Of a stretch of 44,950 bases of DNA, positions 24,515 to 32,077 are shown piece by piece. A model generated the notes under the pieces. It saw only the letters and a list, made by a program, of their open reading frames with translations. It did no database searches and was not told the DNA's origin. The position numbers and the translations under genes are program-made. Each line of letters begins with the position of its first letter. The first letter of the stretch is position 1. Source of the DNA: Arthrobacter sp. Bi83 (GTDB lineage: Bacteria; Actinomycetota; Actinomycetes; Actinomycetales; Micrococcaceae); NCBI RefSeq assembly GCF_918698095.1, contig NZ_CAKKLY010000020.1, forward strand, positions 32,001 through 76,950, in the 5' to 3' direction.

Positions 24515-24769
24515 TTAGTGGTGAAGGGCGCCAGTGGTCATGCGGTAGGTGAAAATTCCTTCGAGTTTTCTGGGTTCAACCCAGACCTGGAAGCCTTGAG
24601 CGGCTTCGAACAGTGTCCTGGTGGACTTCCCGTCGGATGCGATCCAGATCATGGAGGAGTCGGGCATCGCGTCATCGACGATCCCCGTGCGGATGACTTC
24701 ACCATGTTGCTGGATTTCGACCGGGGCGCCGATGAGCCTAGCCCATTCGTGATGGCGGTATCTGGTCAT
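24515..24769 (-). CDS. Hypothetical small beta-rich protein
   Basis: 84 aa, not recognised. It has the look of a small SH3-like beta barrel: RLIGAPVEIQQHGEVIRTGIVDDAMPDSSMIWIASDG then a Phe/Trp-rich end (GFQVWVEP). GAGG and GAAAG precede ATG 24769. It has a similar organisation, though not obvious identity, to the orphan at 41339-41620 (G-x-V, WI/WV, then L-x-x-G-x-x-x-W). Function unknown. Confidence 0.5.
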   Translation of the reverse strand: MTRYRHHEWARLIGAPVEIQQHGEVIRTGIVDDAMPDSSMIWIASDGKSTRTLFEAAQGFQVWVEPRKLEGIFTYRMTTGALHH

Positions 24770-24847
24770 CTTTCGTTTTCCTCGGGTCGTCGATGCGGAT
24801 AGGGAGCTGGTGCGGTCTGGAGGGCGGCCCTGTTGGTGGTGGCCGGC

Positions 24848-24881
24848 GGTGGCCTCTGCGGCTTATGCCACAGAGGCCACC
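24848..24881 (-). terminator. Terminator-like hairpin after the RraA gene
   Basis: 11-bp perfect arms GGTGGCCTCTG/CAGAGGCCACC with a 12-nt loop, about 80 bp past the RraA stop on the leftward strand. No T-run. Confidence 0.55.
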
Positions 24882-24961
24882 GTCTCTGTTGGTGACATCC
24901 CGGCGGGGAGTCGGGGCGGTGCTGATGGCGGCGGGTTAGACGGTGAGCGCCGCCGGGGTTC

Positions 24962-25633
24962 TTAGTTGGTGCTTGCCATGGCTGGCGCTGCTGCATGGAC
25001 GGCGGAGTTCCGTATCCTCACCCGGAGATCTTCCTCGAATTTGTCGATGTCTGCGAGCCTGCTAAGGACGCTCTGGGCGCGTTCGACGGGTATGACGGCG
25101 ACCCCGTCATCGTCGGCGGTGATGAGGTCGCCGGGGTTGACGACGGTGCCGCCGCAGGCCACCGGCACCGAGACGGCTCCCGGGCCGTATTTGGCGGGTC
25201 CTGCCGGTGAAACCCCGCGGGCCCAGACGGGCAGGCCCAGTTCCTTGATTGCCGCACGGTCGCGGGTCAATCCGTCGATGATGACACCGGCGATGCCTTT
25301 GGCGAGGCAGATTTCGGCCAGCAGATCGCCGAATACGGCCCGTGTTGTTCCTCCGAGGGCGTTGATGACCAGCACATCACCGGGTTCGGCGTCGTCGAGG
25401 GCGCGGTGAATGGCCAGGTTGTCGCCCTCCCGGGTCAGCACGGTCAGTGCCGGACCCACACAGCGGCCGTTGGCCCATTGTGATGCGATGCCTGTGTCCA
25501 TGAGGTTGAGCCGGTCCATGGCGTCACCGACATTGGCTGTGGGGTACTGCTTCAGGCTTTCGATGAGCCCTGAGGGAGCGTTGGTTGGACGGTGACTGAC
25601 GGTGAGTGAATTGGTTGATGCGTCGATAAACAT
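24962..25633 (-). CDS. RraA-family protein (HMG/CHA-type aldolase or demethylmenaquinone methyltransferase-like)
   Basis: 223 aa from ATG 25633 (a GTG at 25645 is possible). The RraA fold markers are present: YPTANVGDAMDRL, EPGDVLVINALGGTTRAVFGDLLAEICLAKGIAGVIIDGLTRDRAAI, ending GDLITADDDGVAVIP. This family includes class II pyruvate aldolases that cleave 4-hydroxy-4-methyl-2-oxoglutarate or oxaloacetate; the DGLTRD motif (Arg, Asp) supplies metal and substrate residues. It lies in the same leftward run as a hydroxyacid dehydrogenase and a transporter, consistent with catabolism of a carboxylic acid. True RNase E inhibition is unlikely. Confidence 0.85.
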   Translation of the reverse strand: MFIDASTNSLTVSHRPTNAPSGLIESLKQYPTANVGDAMDRLNLMDTGIASQWANGRCVGPALTVLTREGDNLAIHRALDDAEPGDVLVINALGGTTRAVFGDLLAEICLAKGIAGVIIDGLTRDRAAIKELGLPVWARGVSPAGPAKYGPGAVSVPVACGGTVVNPGDLITADDDGVAVIPVERAQSVLSRLADIDKFEEDLRVRIRNSAVHAAAPAMASTN

Positions 25634-25755
25634 GGTGTCTCTCACTAGCTCTATCGGTGGGATTTGGGCCGTGCGTCACGCAATGAAGCGGCGTTATGGG
25701 ATTGGTTCGGGCAGGGCATGCGCGCCGGTGGGACGGCACGGACGTTCTTCCCCTG

Positions 25756-26742
25756 TTAGGCGTGGGCGGGGGCAGCGATGGTGTTCACTGCGTGTGCCGG
25801 CCGCTGCCCGGTGAGGGCCTGCTGGATGGCCTGCAGGGCGCCGCTTCCGGCGGCCAGGAAGGCCTCTTCGCTTTGCCCGGCAACGTGCGGGGTGACGATC
25901 AGGTTCGGCACCCCCGCGATCTGGATCTTTGAGTGTGCGATGGGGTCCTTCATGTCCACGGACTCCCCTTCCAGGACATCGAGCCCGGCCCCGCCCAGAT
26001 GACCTTCCTGCAGAGCCCGGACCAGGGCGGGTTCATCAATGAGGCCGCCGCGGGAGGTGTTGATCAGCACCGATCCTGGCTTCATTTTTGCCAGGGCCTC
26101 CGCATCAATGATTTGGGCGGTCTCTTCGGTCAGCGGCATGTGCAGGCTGAGGACGTCCGAGCCGGCGATAACCTCATCGATAGTCGCCGGAGAGGCGCCT
26201 GCGGCCTGGATGGCGGAATCTTCTACGAAGGGGTCGTGGACCAGGACGTGCATGCCGAAGCCTTGGGCGATTCCGGCGACCATGCGGGCGATGTTGCCGA
26301 AGCCGAGGAGCCCGAGGGTGCGGCCGTGCAGTTCGAAGCCGTTCATGTGGGGTTTGGCGGATGCCCATTGCCCGGCTGTGGTCTGGGCGGCCCCGTAGGG
26401 GACTTTCCTTGCCAGTGAGAGCAGGAGAGCGAAAACGTGCTCGGCGACGGCGCGGCTGTTGCTGCCCGGGGTGGTGGTTACCCAGATGCCTGCGTCGGTG
26501 GCCGCGTCGATGTCGACGTTGTCTGTTCCCACTCCGTGGCGGGCGATGATGCGCAGCCGGGGGGAACTGTCGATCTTTTCCCGGTCGAAGCGTTCGGCGC
26601 GCAGCAGGACGGCGTCAATGCCGTCGCGGACGTCTTGGTAGCGGACGGCGTCCGGGCCGTAGCCCAGATGGACCTGTCCCAGGGCGCTGAGTTCCGCCAG
26701 TACATCGGTGTGAATCTGGTCGGAGACATAAAAGGCCGGCAC
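25756..26742 (-). CDS. D-2-hydroxyacid dehydrogenase (NAD-dependent)
   Basis: 328 aa. The NAD-binding loop GLLGFGNIAR (Gly-x-Gly-x-x-Ala, residues 144-153) and the catalytic set Arg231 (NTSRGGL), Glu260 (DVLEGE) and His286 (TPHVAG) are all in place. It belongs to the phosphoglycerate dehydrogenase/hydroxypyruvate reductase group and interconverts a 2-oxo acid and a D-2-hydroxy acid. It sits 8 bp after the MHS permease gene and about 120 bp before the RraA gene on the same strand, so it probably converts a transported hydroxy acid for aldol cleavage. The exact substrate is not readable. Confidence 0.88.
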   Translation of the reverse strand: MPAFYVSDQIHTDVLAELSALGQVHLGYGPDAVRYQDVRDGIDAVLLRAERFDREKIDSSPRLRIIARHGVGTDNVDIDAATDAGIWVTTTPGSNSRAVAEHVFALLLSLARKVPYGAAQTTAGQWASAKPHMNGFELHGRTLGLLGFGNIARMVAGIAQGFGMHVLVHDPFVEDSAIQAAGASPATIDEVIAGSDVLSLHMPLTEETAQIIDAEALAKMKPGSVLINTSRGGLIDEPALVRALQEGHLGGAGLDVLEGESVDMKDPIAHSKIQIAGVPNLIVTPHVAGQSEEAFLAAGSGALQAIQQALTGQRPAHAVNTIAAPAHA

Positions 26743-26749
26743 GGTGTTC

Positions 26750-28075
26750 CTAGCGGTAGAGATGGGAGGCAGGGGTCAGGGTGTTCTTGCGTACCGTGCC
26801 GAGCAGCACGGCCAGGCCCATGGCGCCGAAGGCGATGAGCATGTAGGCAGGGATCATGGTGTTGCCGGTGCTGTCGATGAGCCAGGTGGCCACGTACGGG
26901 GCGCCGGCTCCACCGATCACGGCCCCGACGCTGTGGCCGAAGGCGACGCCGGTGTGGCGGACCTCGACGGGGAAGAACTCCGGCATCGCGGCATAGGTTC
27001 CGGCCTGGCAGAGGGCGTAGGGCAGCATGCCAAGGAGCAGGCCGAAGATGGCCAGCGACACGGAGCCGGCGTTCATGAGCATGAAGGAGGGGAACGTGAG
27101 CGCGATGTAGGCGATGTAGGAGGCTGTCAGCAGGCGTTTGCTGCCGATGCGGCCGCCCAGTTGGCCGGCGAGGGGGATCAGCACCGCCGCGGCGGTGACG
27201 GCGATCAGGACGATGGTCGCCGCCTCTGCTTTGGAGAAGTCCAGGACCGTGCTGAAGTAGACGGCCACGTAGACGGTGCCGAGGTAGGTGCCGATGTTCT
27301 GCACGAGGGAGATGAAGAAGACCTTCGTCAGGCGCGAGCGGTGGTTGCGGAACAATTCGCCGACGGGGGTCCGGGTCGTCTGGCCCTTGCCCGCGCTCTG
27401 AGTGAACTCCGGGCTGTCTTCAATTTTTAGCCGCATGACCAGGCAGAGGATGCCCAGCGGGATCGCGAGCAGGAACGGGATACGCCATCCCCACGACTCC
27501 ATCTCCGCCGCGGGCACGAACGTGGCCGCGAGGGCGGCCAGTCCCGCGGCGCCGGCCTTGCCGAGCACGCCAACACTGGGAATGAAGGAGATATAGAGGT
27601 TGCGGCGCTCCACCGGGGCCCATTCGCGGATGTAGGTGGCCGCGCCACCGATCTCACCGCCTGCAGACAAACCCTGCAGCATCCGCAGCAGGCCCAGCAG
27701 GATCGGTGCCCAGATACCGATCTGCGCGTACGTCGGCAGCAGCGCGGTGAGACCGGCCGCGCCGCTCATCAGGATGACGGAGCCGATGAGGCTGGCACGC
27801 CGGCCATGCCGGTCCCCGATGCGCCCGAAGAAGATGGCGCCCAGCGGCCGGACCAGAAAGGCCGTGCCAAAGACCAGGAAGGTATTGAGCAGGCCCGCCA
27901 CGGGATCGCCGCTGGGGAAGAACACCACCGCGAGCGTCGCGGCGACGTAGCCGAAGACGCTGAAGTCGTAGTACTCGATGAAGGTGCCGAACGCTGCGAC
28001 AGCGGTGGCCTTCTTTGCTTTCTTCTGGTGCAGGGCGTCCGCTACCGGGGGAACGGACTGACTAACCTGGGGCAT
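26750..28075 (-). CDS. MFS transporter, metabolite:H+ symporter (MHS) type
   Basis: 441 aa, 12 transmembrane helices. FGTFIEYYDFSVFGYVAATLAVVFFP is the start signature of the MHS family (citrate, alpha-ketoglutarate, shikimate, proline/betaine carriers), and FFGRIGDRHGRRASLIGSVILM is the loop 2-3 MFS motif. GLLRMLQGLSAGGEIGGAATYI follows in helix 4. TAGGAGC lies seven bases before the ATG. It is the first gene of the leftward operon with the dehydrogenase and RraA, so it should import their substrate. The upstream region carries a palindrome at 28096-28106. Confidence 0.9.
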   Translation of the reverse strand: MPQVSQSVPPVADALHQKKAKKATAVAAFGTFIEYYDFSVFGYVAATLAVVFFPSGDPVAGLLNTFLVFGTAFLVRPLGAIFFGRIGDRHGRRASLIGSVILMSGAAGLTALLPTYAQIGIWAPILLGLLRMLQGLSAGGEIGGAATYIREWAPVERRNLYISFIPSVGVLGKAGAAGLAALAATFVPAAEMESWGWRIPFLLAIPLGILCLVMRLKIEDSPEFTQSAGKGQTTRTPVGELFRNHRSRLTKVFFISLVQNIGTYLGTVYVAVYFSTVLDFSKAEAATIVLIAVTAAAVLIPLAGQLGGRIGSKRLLTASYIAYIALTFPSFMLMNAGSVSLAIFGLLLGMLPYALCQAGTYAAMPEFFPVEVRHTGVAFGHSVGAVIGGAGAPYVATWLIDSTGNTMIPAYMLIAFGAMGLAVLLGTVRKNTLTPASHLYR

Positions 28076-28095
28076 CTTTGCTCCTATAAAAAATG

Positions 28096-28106
28096 GGACA
28101 CTGTCC
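28096..28106. promoter_or_regulatory. Operator-like palindrome between MFS and double-IclR genes
   Basis: GGACA C TGTCC, perfect 5-bp arms, about 20 bp before the MFS start and 165 bp before the IclR start. The divergent regulator is the natural candidate to bind it. Confidence 0.45.
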
Positions 28107-28270
28107 TAATATGTATTCCAAGTGTGATGTGCGCCATGGTGTGCTGTCAAGCGCCCATGGCGGGACGACTGCGTCTGTCCCTCCACCGCTGCCGCCTTCG
28201 CTGACGGTAGCGTGGTGAAAGCAGATCCGGCCCCGAGGGGGAGCCGGAGTATCAAGAGAGTGGTGGAACC

Positions 28271-29794
28271 GTGGTAAGCGAAAGTGCCGTAGCAGGGAAC
28301 GAGCGCATTGTTGAGGTCCTGCACGCCTTGGTGACCCGCCCAGATTCGACCGGCGTCCGTGAACTCGCACTGGCCTTGGGCGCGAGCCGCAGCACCGTTA
28401 ACCGTGTCCTGCTCGGCCTGGAAGAACACGGGCTGGCGGCCGTCAGCGGCAACGGAAACTATCAGGTCGGACCGCGGCTGCGTGTCCTGGGTGCCGCACT
28501 GCACGCACGCCACCCGCTGCTGCGCAGCGCTGAAGCAATCATTGAACGCCTGGGCGCACAATCCGATGCGACTGTCCTTATCGCTGTTCACGACGCACCC
28601 CGACCCAGCGCCGTTGTTGTCGCTTGCCGGCGGCGGCCCGGACCCATCAAGTATCTCCTCGAGCCCGGGACGGTCTTGCCCCTCCACGCCGGCGCAACCG
28701 GCCGCTCGATCCTGGGCCGACTGGGAATCGGCGCCCTGGGCGACCGGCAGCTGGAGGCGCACACTCCCGATACCGTCACCGAGCGCGCCGAACTGGAACA
28801 ACTCCTCACCGAGGACCGCCGCGCCGGATACACGATCAGCGTCGGACAGCAATTTCCCCTGGCCGCGGGTGCTGCCGCGTCATTCCGATGTCACGGGCTG
28901 ACCGGATCCGTCTCGATCACCCGTCCACGCTTTCTCACCGGCGATGAGGACCTTGCCCGCTTCGGCCCGATGGCGCGGCAAGCGGCCCGCGCCATCGAAG
29001 CCGCATGTGCGGGAAACCAAGCATCAGGGAATCTGACACCCATCACGTACCCTCCCGGTTCCACTGCCGTGGAGCGCCTTGCCCGTCTGGTCACCGCGCT
29101 GGTAGCCGAACCCGACGGGCTGCCCACCGGCTACGAGCTCGCCCGCGGAATCGGAGCCAACATAGCCACCACCAACCGCCTGGTCTCCACCGCCCTGACC
29201 ACAGGACTGGCTCTGCAGCACCACGACACACTGCACCCCGGCCCCCGCCTCTTTCACTGGGCAGCCCATCTGGGTCCTGCGGTGGACACCGCTGTTGTCG
29301 CACATCCCATTCTCCGCGGACTTGCCAAGGAATCCGGTGAAACCATCGGACTCATCCAATTCCATGCCGACACCAGACAGGCCGTGATGACGACAGTGGT
29401 GGACGGTGTCCGGCCTCTGCACTACGGTCTTGCTTCAGGTGTGGCTATTCCGCTCTATGCCGGCGCAGGCGGGAAAGCCATTCTCGCCCACTGTCCCCCC
29501 GGTGATCTTGACGCGCTCACGCTGGAACCCCTCACCGAACGCACCCAAACAAATCGGCGAGCCCTCGAAAAAGATCTCCAAACCATACGGGAGCGCGGAT
29601 GGGCGACCGGCGAGGGTGAGCGCATTCCCGACGCCTTCGGCGTCAGCGCCCCCTACTTCGTCGACGGCACCATCGCTGGATCCATCACCGCCACCGTCAC
29701 CAGACTCCGCCTGCCCGAACTCGACGTAGAGGCCCTCGCTCACATGGTCCAGCATTCAGCCCAGCAGCTCACACGCACCCTTTCAGTCCCCTAA
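28271..29794 (+). CDS. Tandem double IclR-family regulator
   Basis: 507 aa, twice the usual ~255. Half one: a helix-turn-helix (VLHALVTRPDSTGVRELALALGASRSTVNRVL, about residues 18-50) and an IclR effector domain (to about 255). Half two: a second HTH (LPTGYELARGIGANIATTNRLV, about residues 280-300) and a second effector domain (IPLYAGAGGKAILAH, YFVDGTIAGSITATVTRL). The halves form an internal pseudo-dimer. GTG start with GGTGG seven bases before. It is divergent from the MHS transporter operon, so it likely senses its substrate or a metabolite. Confidence 0.88.
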   Translation: MVSESAVAGNERIVEVLHALVTRPDSTGVRELALALGASRSTVNRVLLGLEEHGLAAVSGNGNYQVGPRLRVLGAALHARHPLLRSAEAIIERLGAQSDATVLIAVHDAPRPSAVVVACRRRPGPIKYLLEPGTVLPLHAGATGRSILGRLGIGALGDRQLEAHTPDTVTERAELEQLLTEDRRAGYTISVGQQFPLAAGAAASFRCHGLTGSVSITRPRFLTGDEDLARFGPMARQAARAIEAACAGNQASGNLTPITYPPGSTAVERLARLVTALVAEPDGLPTGYELARGIGANIATTNRLVSTALTTGLALQHHDTLHPGPRLFHWAAHLGPAVDTAVVAHPILRGLAKESGETIGLIQFHADTRQAVMTTVVDGVRPLHYGLASGVAIPLYAGAGGKAILAHCPPGDLDALTLEPLTERTQTNRRALEKDLQTIRERGWATGEGERIPDAFGVSAPYFVDGTIAGSITATVTRLRLPELDVEALAHMVQHSAQQLTRTLSVP

Positions 29795-29896
29795 AACAGC
29801 GCCGGGAAAGACGTCTTCCCGGGCTCCTCTGCTCGATGGCCGGCAGCCGACGCAGAACATCCTCCCAAGCTCCGGGGCTGGCCAGCCCCGGAAAGG

Positions 29897-29989
29897 AGCC
29901 ATTTCGACGCCCTCGTTCAAGCCCCCCGGGCCTACTACGTCGGCAGCCCCTATGAGGTAGCCGAGCGCATAGTGGACCTGCACATGCTT
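29897..29989 (+). pseudogene. LLM flavoprotein C-terminal scrap fused to a resolvase fragment
   Basis: The frame reads RAYYVGSPYEVAERIVDLHMLAF, the near-C-terminal signature of LLM-class oxidoreductases (Y-V-G-S-P-x-E-V-A-E-R-I). Around 29990 it passes without a stop into resolvase sequence. The 5' part of this LLM gene is missing. Confidence 0.55.
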
Positions 29990-30189
29990 GCCTTCGCGGA
30001 TGAACTCCGCAGCAGGGGCGCCGGCCTGCGTGTGCTGAACCTGGGCGGAGGCGACGTCGACACCGCTACGCCGATGGGTTCAATGTTGTTCACGATCATG
30101 GCCGCTCTCGCGCAGATGGAATATGAAATCAAGCGCGAACGCGTCACGGATTCCATCGAAAAGCGAAGAGAGGCGGGCCTGGGTCTTGG
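29990..30189 (+). pseudogene. Serine recombinase (resolvase) middle part, left of the IS3 insertion
   Basis: ADELRSRGAGLRVLNLGGGDVDTATPMGSMLFTIMAALAQMEYEIKRERVTDSIEKRREAGLGLG is the catalytic-domain middle and E helix of a Tn3/Gin-type serine recombinase. The first ~50 residues with the catalytic Ser are gone, replaced by LLM sequence. The frame is cut at 30189 by the IS3 element and resumes at 31631. Confidence 0.85.
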
Positions 30190-30228
30190 TGAACTGGTCC
30201 CCGAAAGTTGGACTGGTTAAGTAGGATC

Positions 30229-31116
30229 CTAAGCCGCGAGGGCCTGAGCACGGTATTGCACCGGGCTCAGGCCCTCGAGCTTTGTTGAGATTCGTTCGGT
30301 GTTGTACCAGCGGATGTATTCGTTCAGCTGCGTCGCCAGTGCGTCTGTGCTGAGAAAACGGACGCGGTGGAACAGCTCTTCCTTGAGGTGTCCAAAGAAG
30401 TTCTCCATCACGGCGTTGTCGTAGCAGTTGGCCTTGCGTGACATTGATTGGATCGCGCCGGCTCTCTCCAGGAGAGTCCGCCAGGAGGCGTGCTGGTACT
30501 GGAAACCCTGGTCAGAATGCACGAGCGGTTTCTGCCCGTCCCTGAGCGTTGCCAGTGCGTCGCGCAGTGACGTGTTGGTGAGCTCCAGATCCGGGGACGA
30601 GCTGATCGAGTAGGAGATAATCTGCCGATCAAAGAGGTCCATAACCGGTGAGAGGTAGAGCTTCCGGTCGCCGACACTGAATTCGGTCACATCGGTAACC
30701 CACTTCTGGTTCGGGGCTGTGGCTTCGAACTTTCGGTTCAGCAGGTTCGGGGCAACAGTGCCCTGCTCGCCTTGGTAGGAGTTGTAGCGTTTCTTCCGCC
30801 GGACCTTGCAGACCAGGCGGAGCGAACGCATCAGCTTCAGCACGGTCTTCTTCGCGATCGTCCAGCCTTGCTTGAGCAGTTCCGTGTGGATGCGGCGGTG
30901 CCCGTACCGGCCAAGGTTCTTTTCGAAGATGTCCGTGACCGCGGTCTTGAGTGTCTCTTGCGGGTCAGGGGCCTGGAGGCGGGCCTGGTGGTAGAAGAAC
31001 GTGGACCGGGCCAACCCGGCTACGTCCAGGAGCATTTGCAGCCGGTGTTCGGCCTTGAGGGCGATGACGGCGCGGACCTTTAGCGCCGTTCCTCGTCCCT
31101 CAAGGCCTGCACTTTT
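30229..31116 (-). CDS. IS3 transposase OrfB (made by -1 frameshift from OrfA)
   Basis: About 295 aa of DDE integrase core in the -1 frame. The catalytic acids are WVTDVTEF (Asp), HSDQGFQYQ (Asp) and DNAVMENFFGHLKEE (Glu, with the K seven on), plus the N-terminal YGHRRIHTELLKQGW domain. A slippery A-AAA-G stretch at 31112-31116 lets ribosomes shift from orfA; the product continues as KSAGLEGRGTALKVRAV. An open frame reaches further up to 31275, but no translation from there is needed. Confidence 0.9.
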   Translation of the reverse strand, partial: KSAGLEGRGTALKVRAVIALKAEHRLQMLLDVAGLARSTFFYHQARLQAPDPQETLKTAVTDIFEKNLGRYGHRRIHTELLKQGWTIAKKTVLKLMRSLRLVCKVRRKKRYNSYQGEQGTVAPNLLNRKFEATAPNQKWVTDVTEFSVGDRKLYLSPVMDLFDRQIISYSISSSPDLELTNTSLRDALATLRDGQKPLVHSDQGFQYQHASWRTLLERAGAIQSMSRKANCYDNAVMENFFGHLKEELFHRVRFLSTDALATQLNEYIRWYNTERISTKLEGLSPVQYRAQALAA

Positions 31117-31568
31117 CCCAGGAACGCGACTTCTGCCCGCAGGCGCTCGTTCTCGCGGCGCAGTCGCTGCAGCTCCGACTCTGGCTGCGCCGGGGCCTCG
31201 GGATTTGTCCTTGGACGGCCCTTCGGCTTCGGGCGCAGGCCGTCTTCGCCCTCTGTCCGGTACTGGCGCGCCCACTTCTCGATCAGCTCCGGTGACGACA
31301 GCTGAAGCTCTCTCGCCAGGGCGGCTTTGCTCTCTCCAGCTTGAAACCTACGCACAGCATCGAGTTTGAACTCGAACGAGAACAACCGCTTGGTCGGCTT
31401 GATCACTAGCGTCGTACCTCCGCGAACTCGCCACCGGTCGTATAACCGGCGGATCGCTCTCGCGGGCGCCCCGAGCCTCGTTGCCACGGACTTAGCGCCC
31501 CAACCGGTATCAAACAACGCTACCGCGGCCTTGCGTTGTTCCTCGGACAATGAACTGCGCTCATGCAT
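31080..31568 (-). CDS. IS3 OrfA (helix-turn-helix DNA-binding protein)
   Basis: 162 aa. Two HTH segments: KSVATRLGAPARAIRRLYDRW and FKLDAVRRFQAGESKAALARELQLSS, then a leucine-zipper-like helix QRLRRENERLRAEVAFLGKVQALRDE used for dimerisation. It overlaps orfB by about 36 bases around the slippery site. IS150-like organisation. ATG 31568 is followed by MHERSSLSEEQRKAAVALF, a normal OrfA start. Confidence 0.92.
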   Translation of the reverse strand: MHERSSLSEEQRKAAVALFDTGWGAKSVATRLGAPARAIRRLYDRWRVRGGTTLVIKPTKRLFSFEFKLDAVRRFQAGESKAALARELQLSSPELIEKWARQYRTEGEDGLRPKPKGRPRTNPEAPAQPESELQRLRRENERLRAEVAFLGKVQALRDEERR

Positions 31569-31627
31569 AAAACTGCTCCCCGTAAGTCAGAACTGATTTC
31601 TCAGTCCAACTTTCGGGGAGCAGTTCA

Positions 31628-31799
31628 TGGCGGGCGGCCCCGTCGGGTTACTCGGGTTACGGATAGCCAGATTCGAACTGCTGTCCGATTGGTACAAGGT
31701 GGAGAGCCCGCGGCGCAGCTTGCCCGCGACTTGGGAATATCCCGAGCAAGCTTCTACAGGCGGGCACGAGCCCGTGCCGGCCAGCAGGCTGCCATTTAG
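31628..31799 (+). pseudogene. Serine recombinase C-terminal HTH, right of the IS3 insertion
   Basis: Resuming after the target duplication: GGRPRRVTRVTDSQIRTAVRLVQGGEPAAQLARDLGISRASFYRRARA, the C-terminal DNA-binding HTH of resolvases (P-A-x-x-L-A-x-x-L-G-I-S-R-A-S-x-Y-R-R). Joined to the left part it gives KRREAGLGLGGRPRRVT, the usual linker. The stop is at 31799. Confidence 0.88.
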
Positions 31800-32077
31800 C
31801 ACCACAAAAGTCGGCCATATCGCGCCACATTGGCACCCGGCTCCGTTGGGGGAGTGGGAGCGGTGATGTCTTGAAAAAGCAGTGCCCTTTTATAACGCTG
31901 GTGTCTTTCCTCAGCCCGATTCGGAGCGCCCGGCGAACTTCCACGTTGCACAGCGCTGGGCGCTGTGTAACGGTCCTCGCTTCGCTCGGGTTGTAGAATT
32001 ATTTTTCTTGTTTTGGCTGCTGTCCTGTCGGATTGTACATACCCGCTCCCTCCCGTCTAATACGAAAGTAGGGGTGG
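31800..32077. other. Non-coding spacer between resolvase remnant and second IS110
   Basis: About 280 bp without a gene. It has a perfect 8-bp hairpin CACAGCGC/GCGCTGTG (31949-31967) and an AT-richer patch near 31990-32060. Part of it may be the right end of the IS110 element. Confidence 0.45.

Larger units (their letters stand above)
30190..31627. mobile_element. IS3-family insertion sequence (1438 bp, ends defined)
   Basis: Terminal inverted repeats 30190-30215 and 31602-31627 match at 25 of 26 positions (TGAACTG, one mismatch, then TCCCCGAAAGTTGGACTG). TGG is duplicated at 30187-30189 and 31628-31630, the 3-bp target duplication usual for IS3 elements. It carries orfA and orfB on the minus strand. 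Deleting the element and one TGG restores an unbroken resolvase frame. Confidence 0.95.

Noticed and set aside
24962..25633. True RraA inhibitor of RNase E
   Set aside because: The catalytic-type motif DGLTRD and the catabolic neighbourhood point to the aldolase branch of the family.
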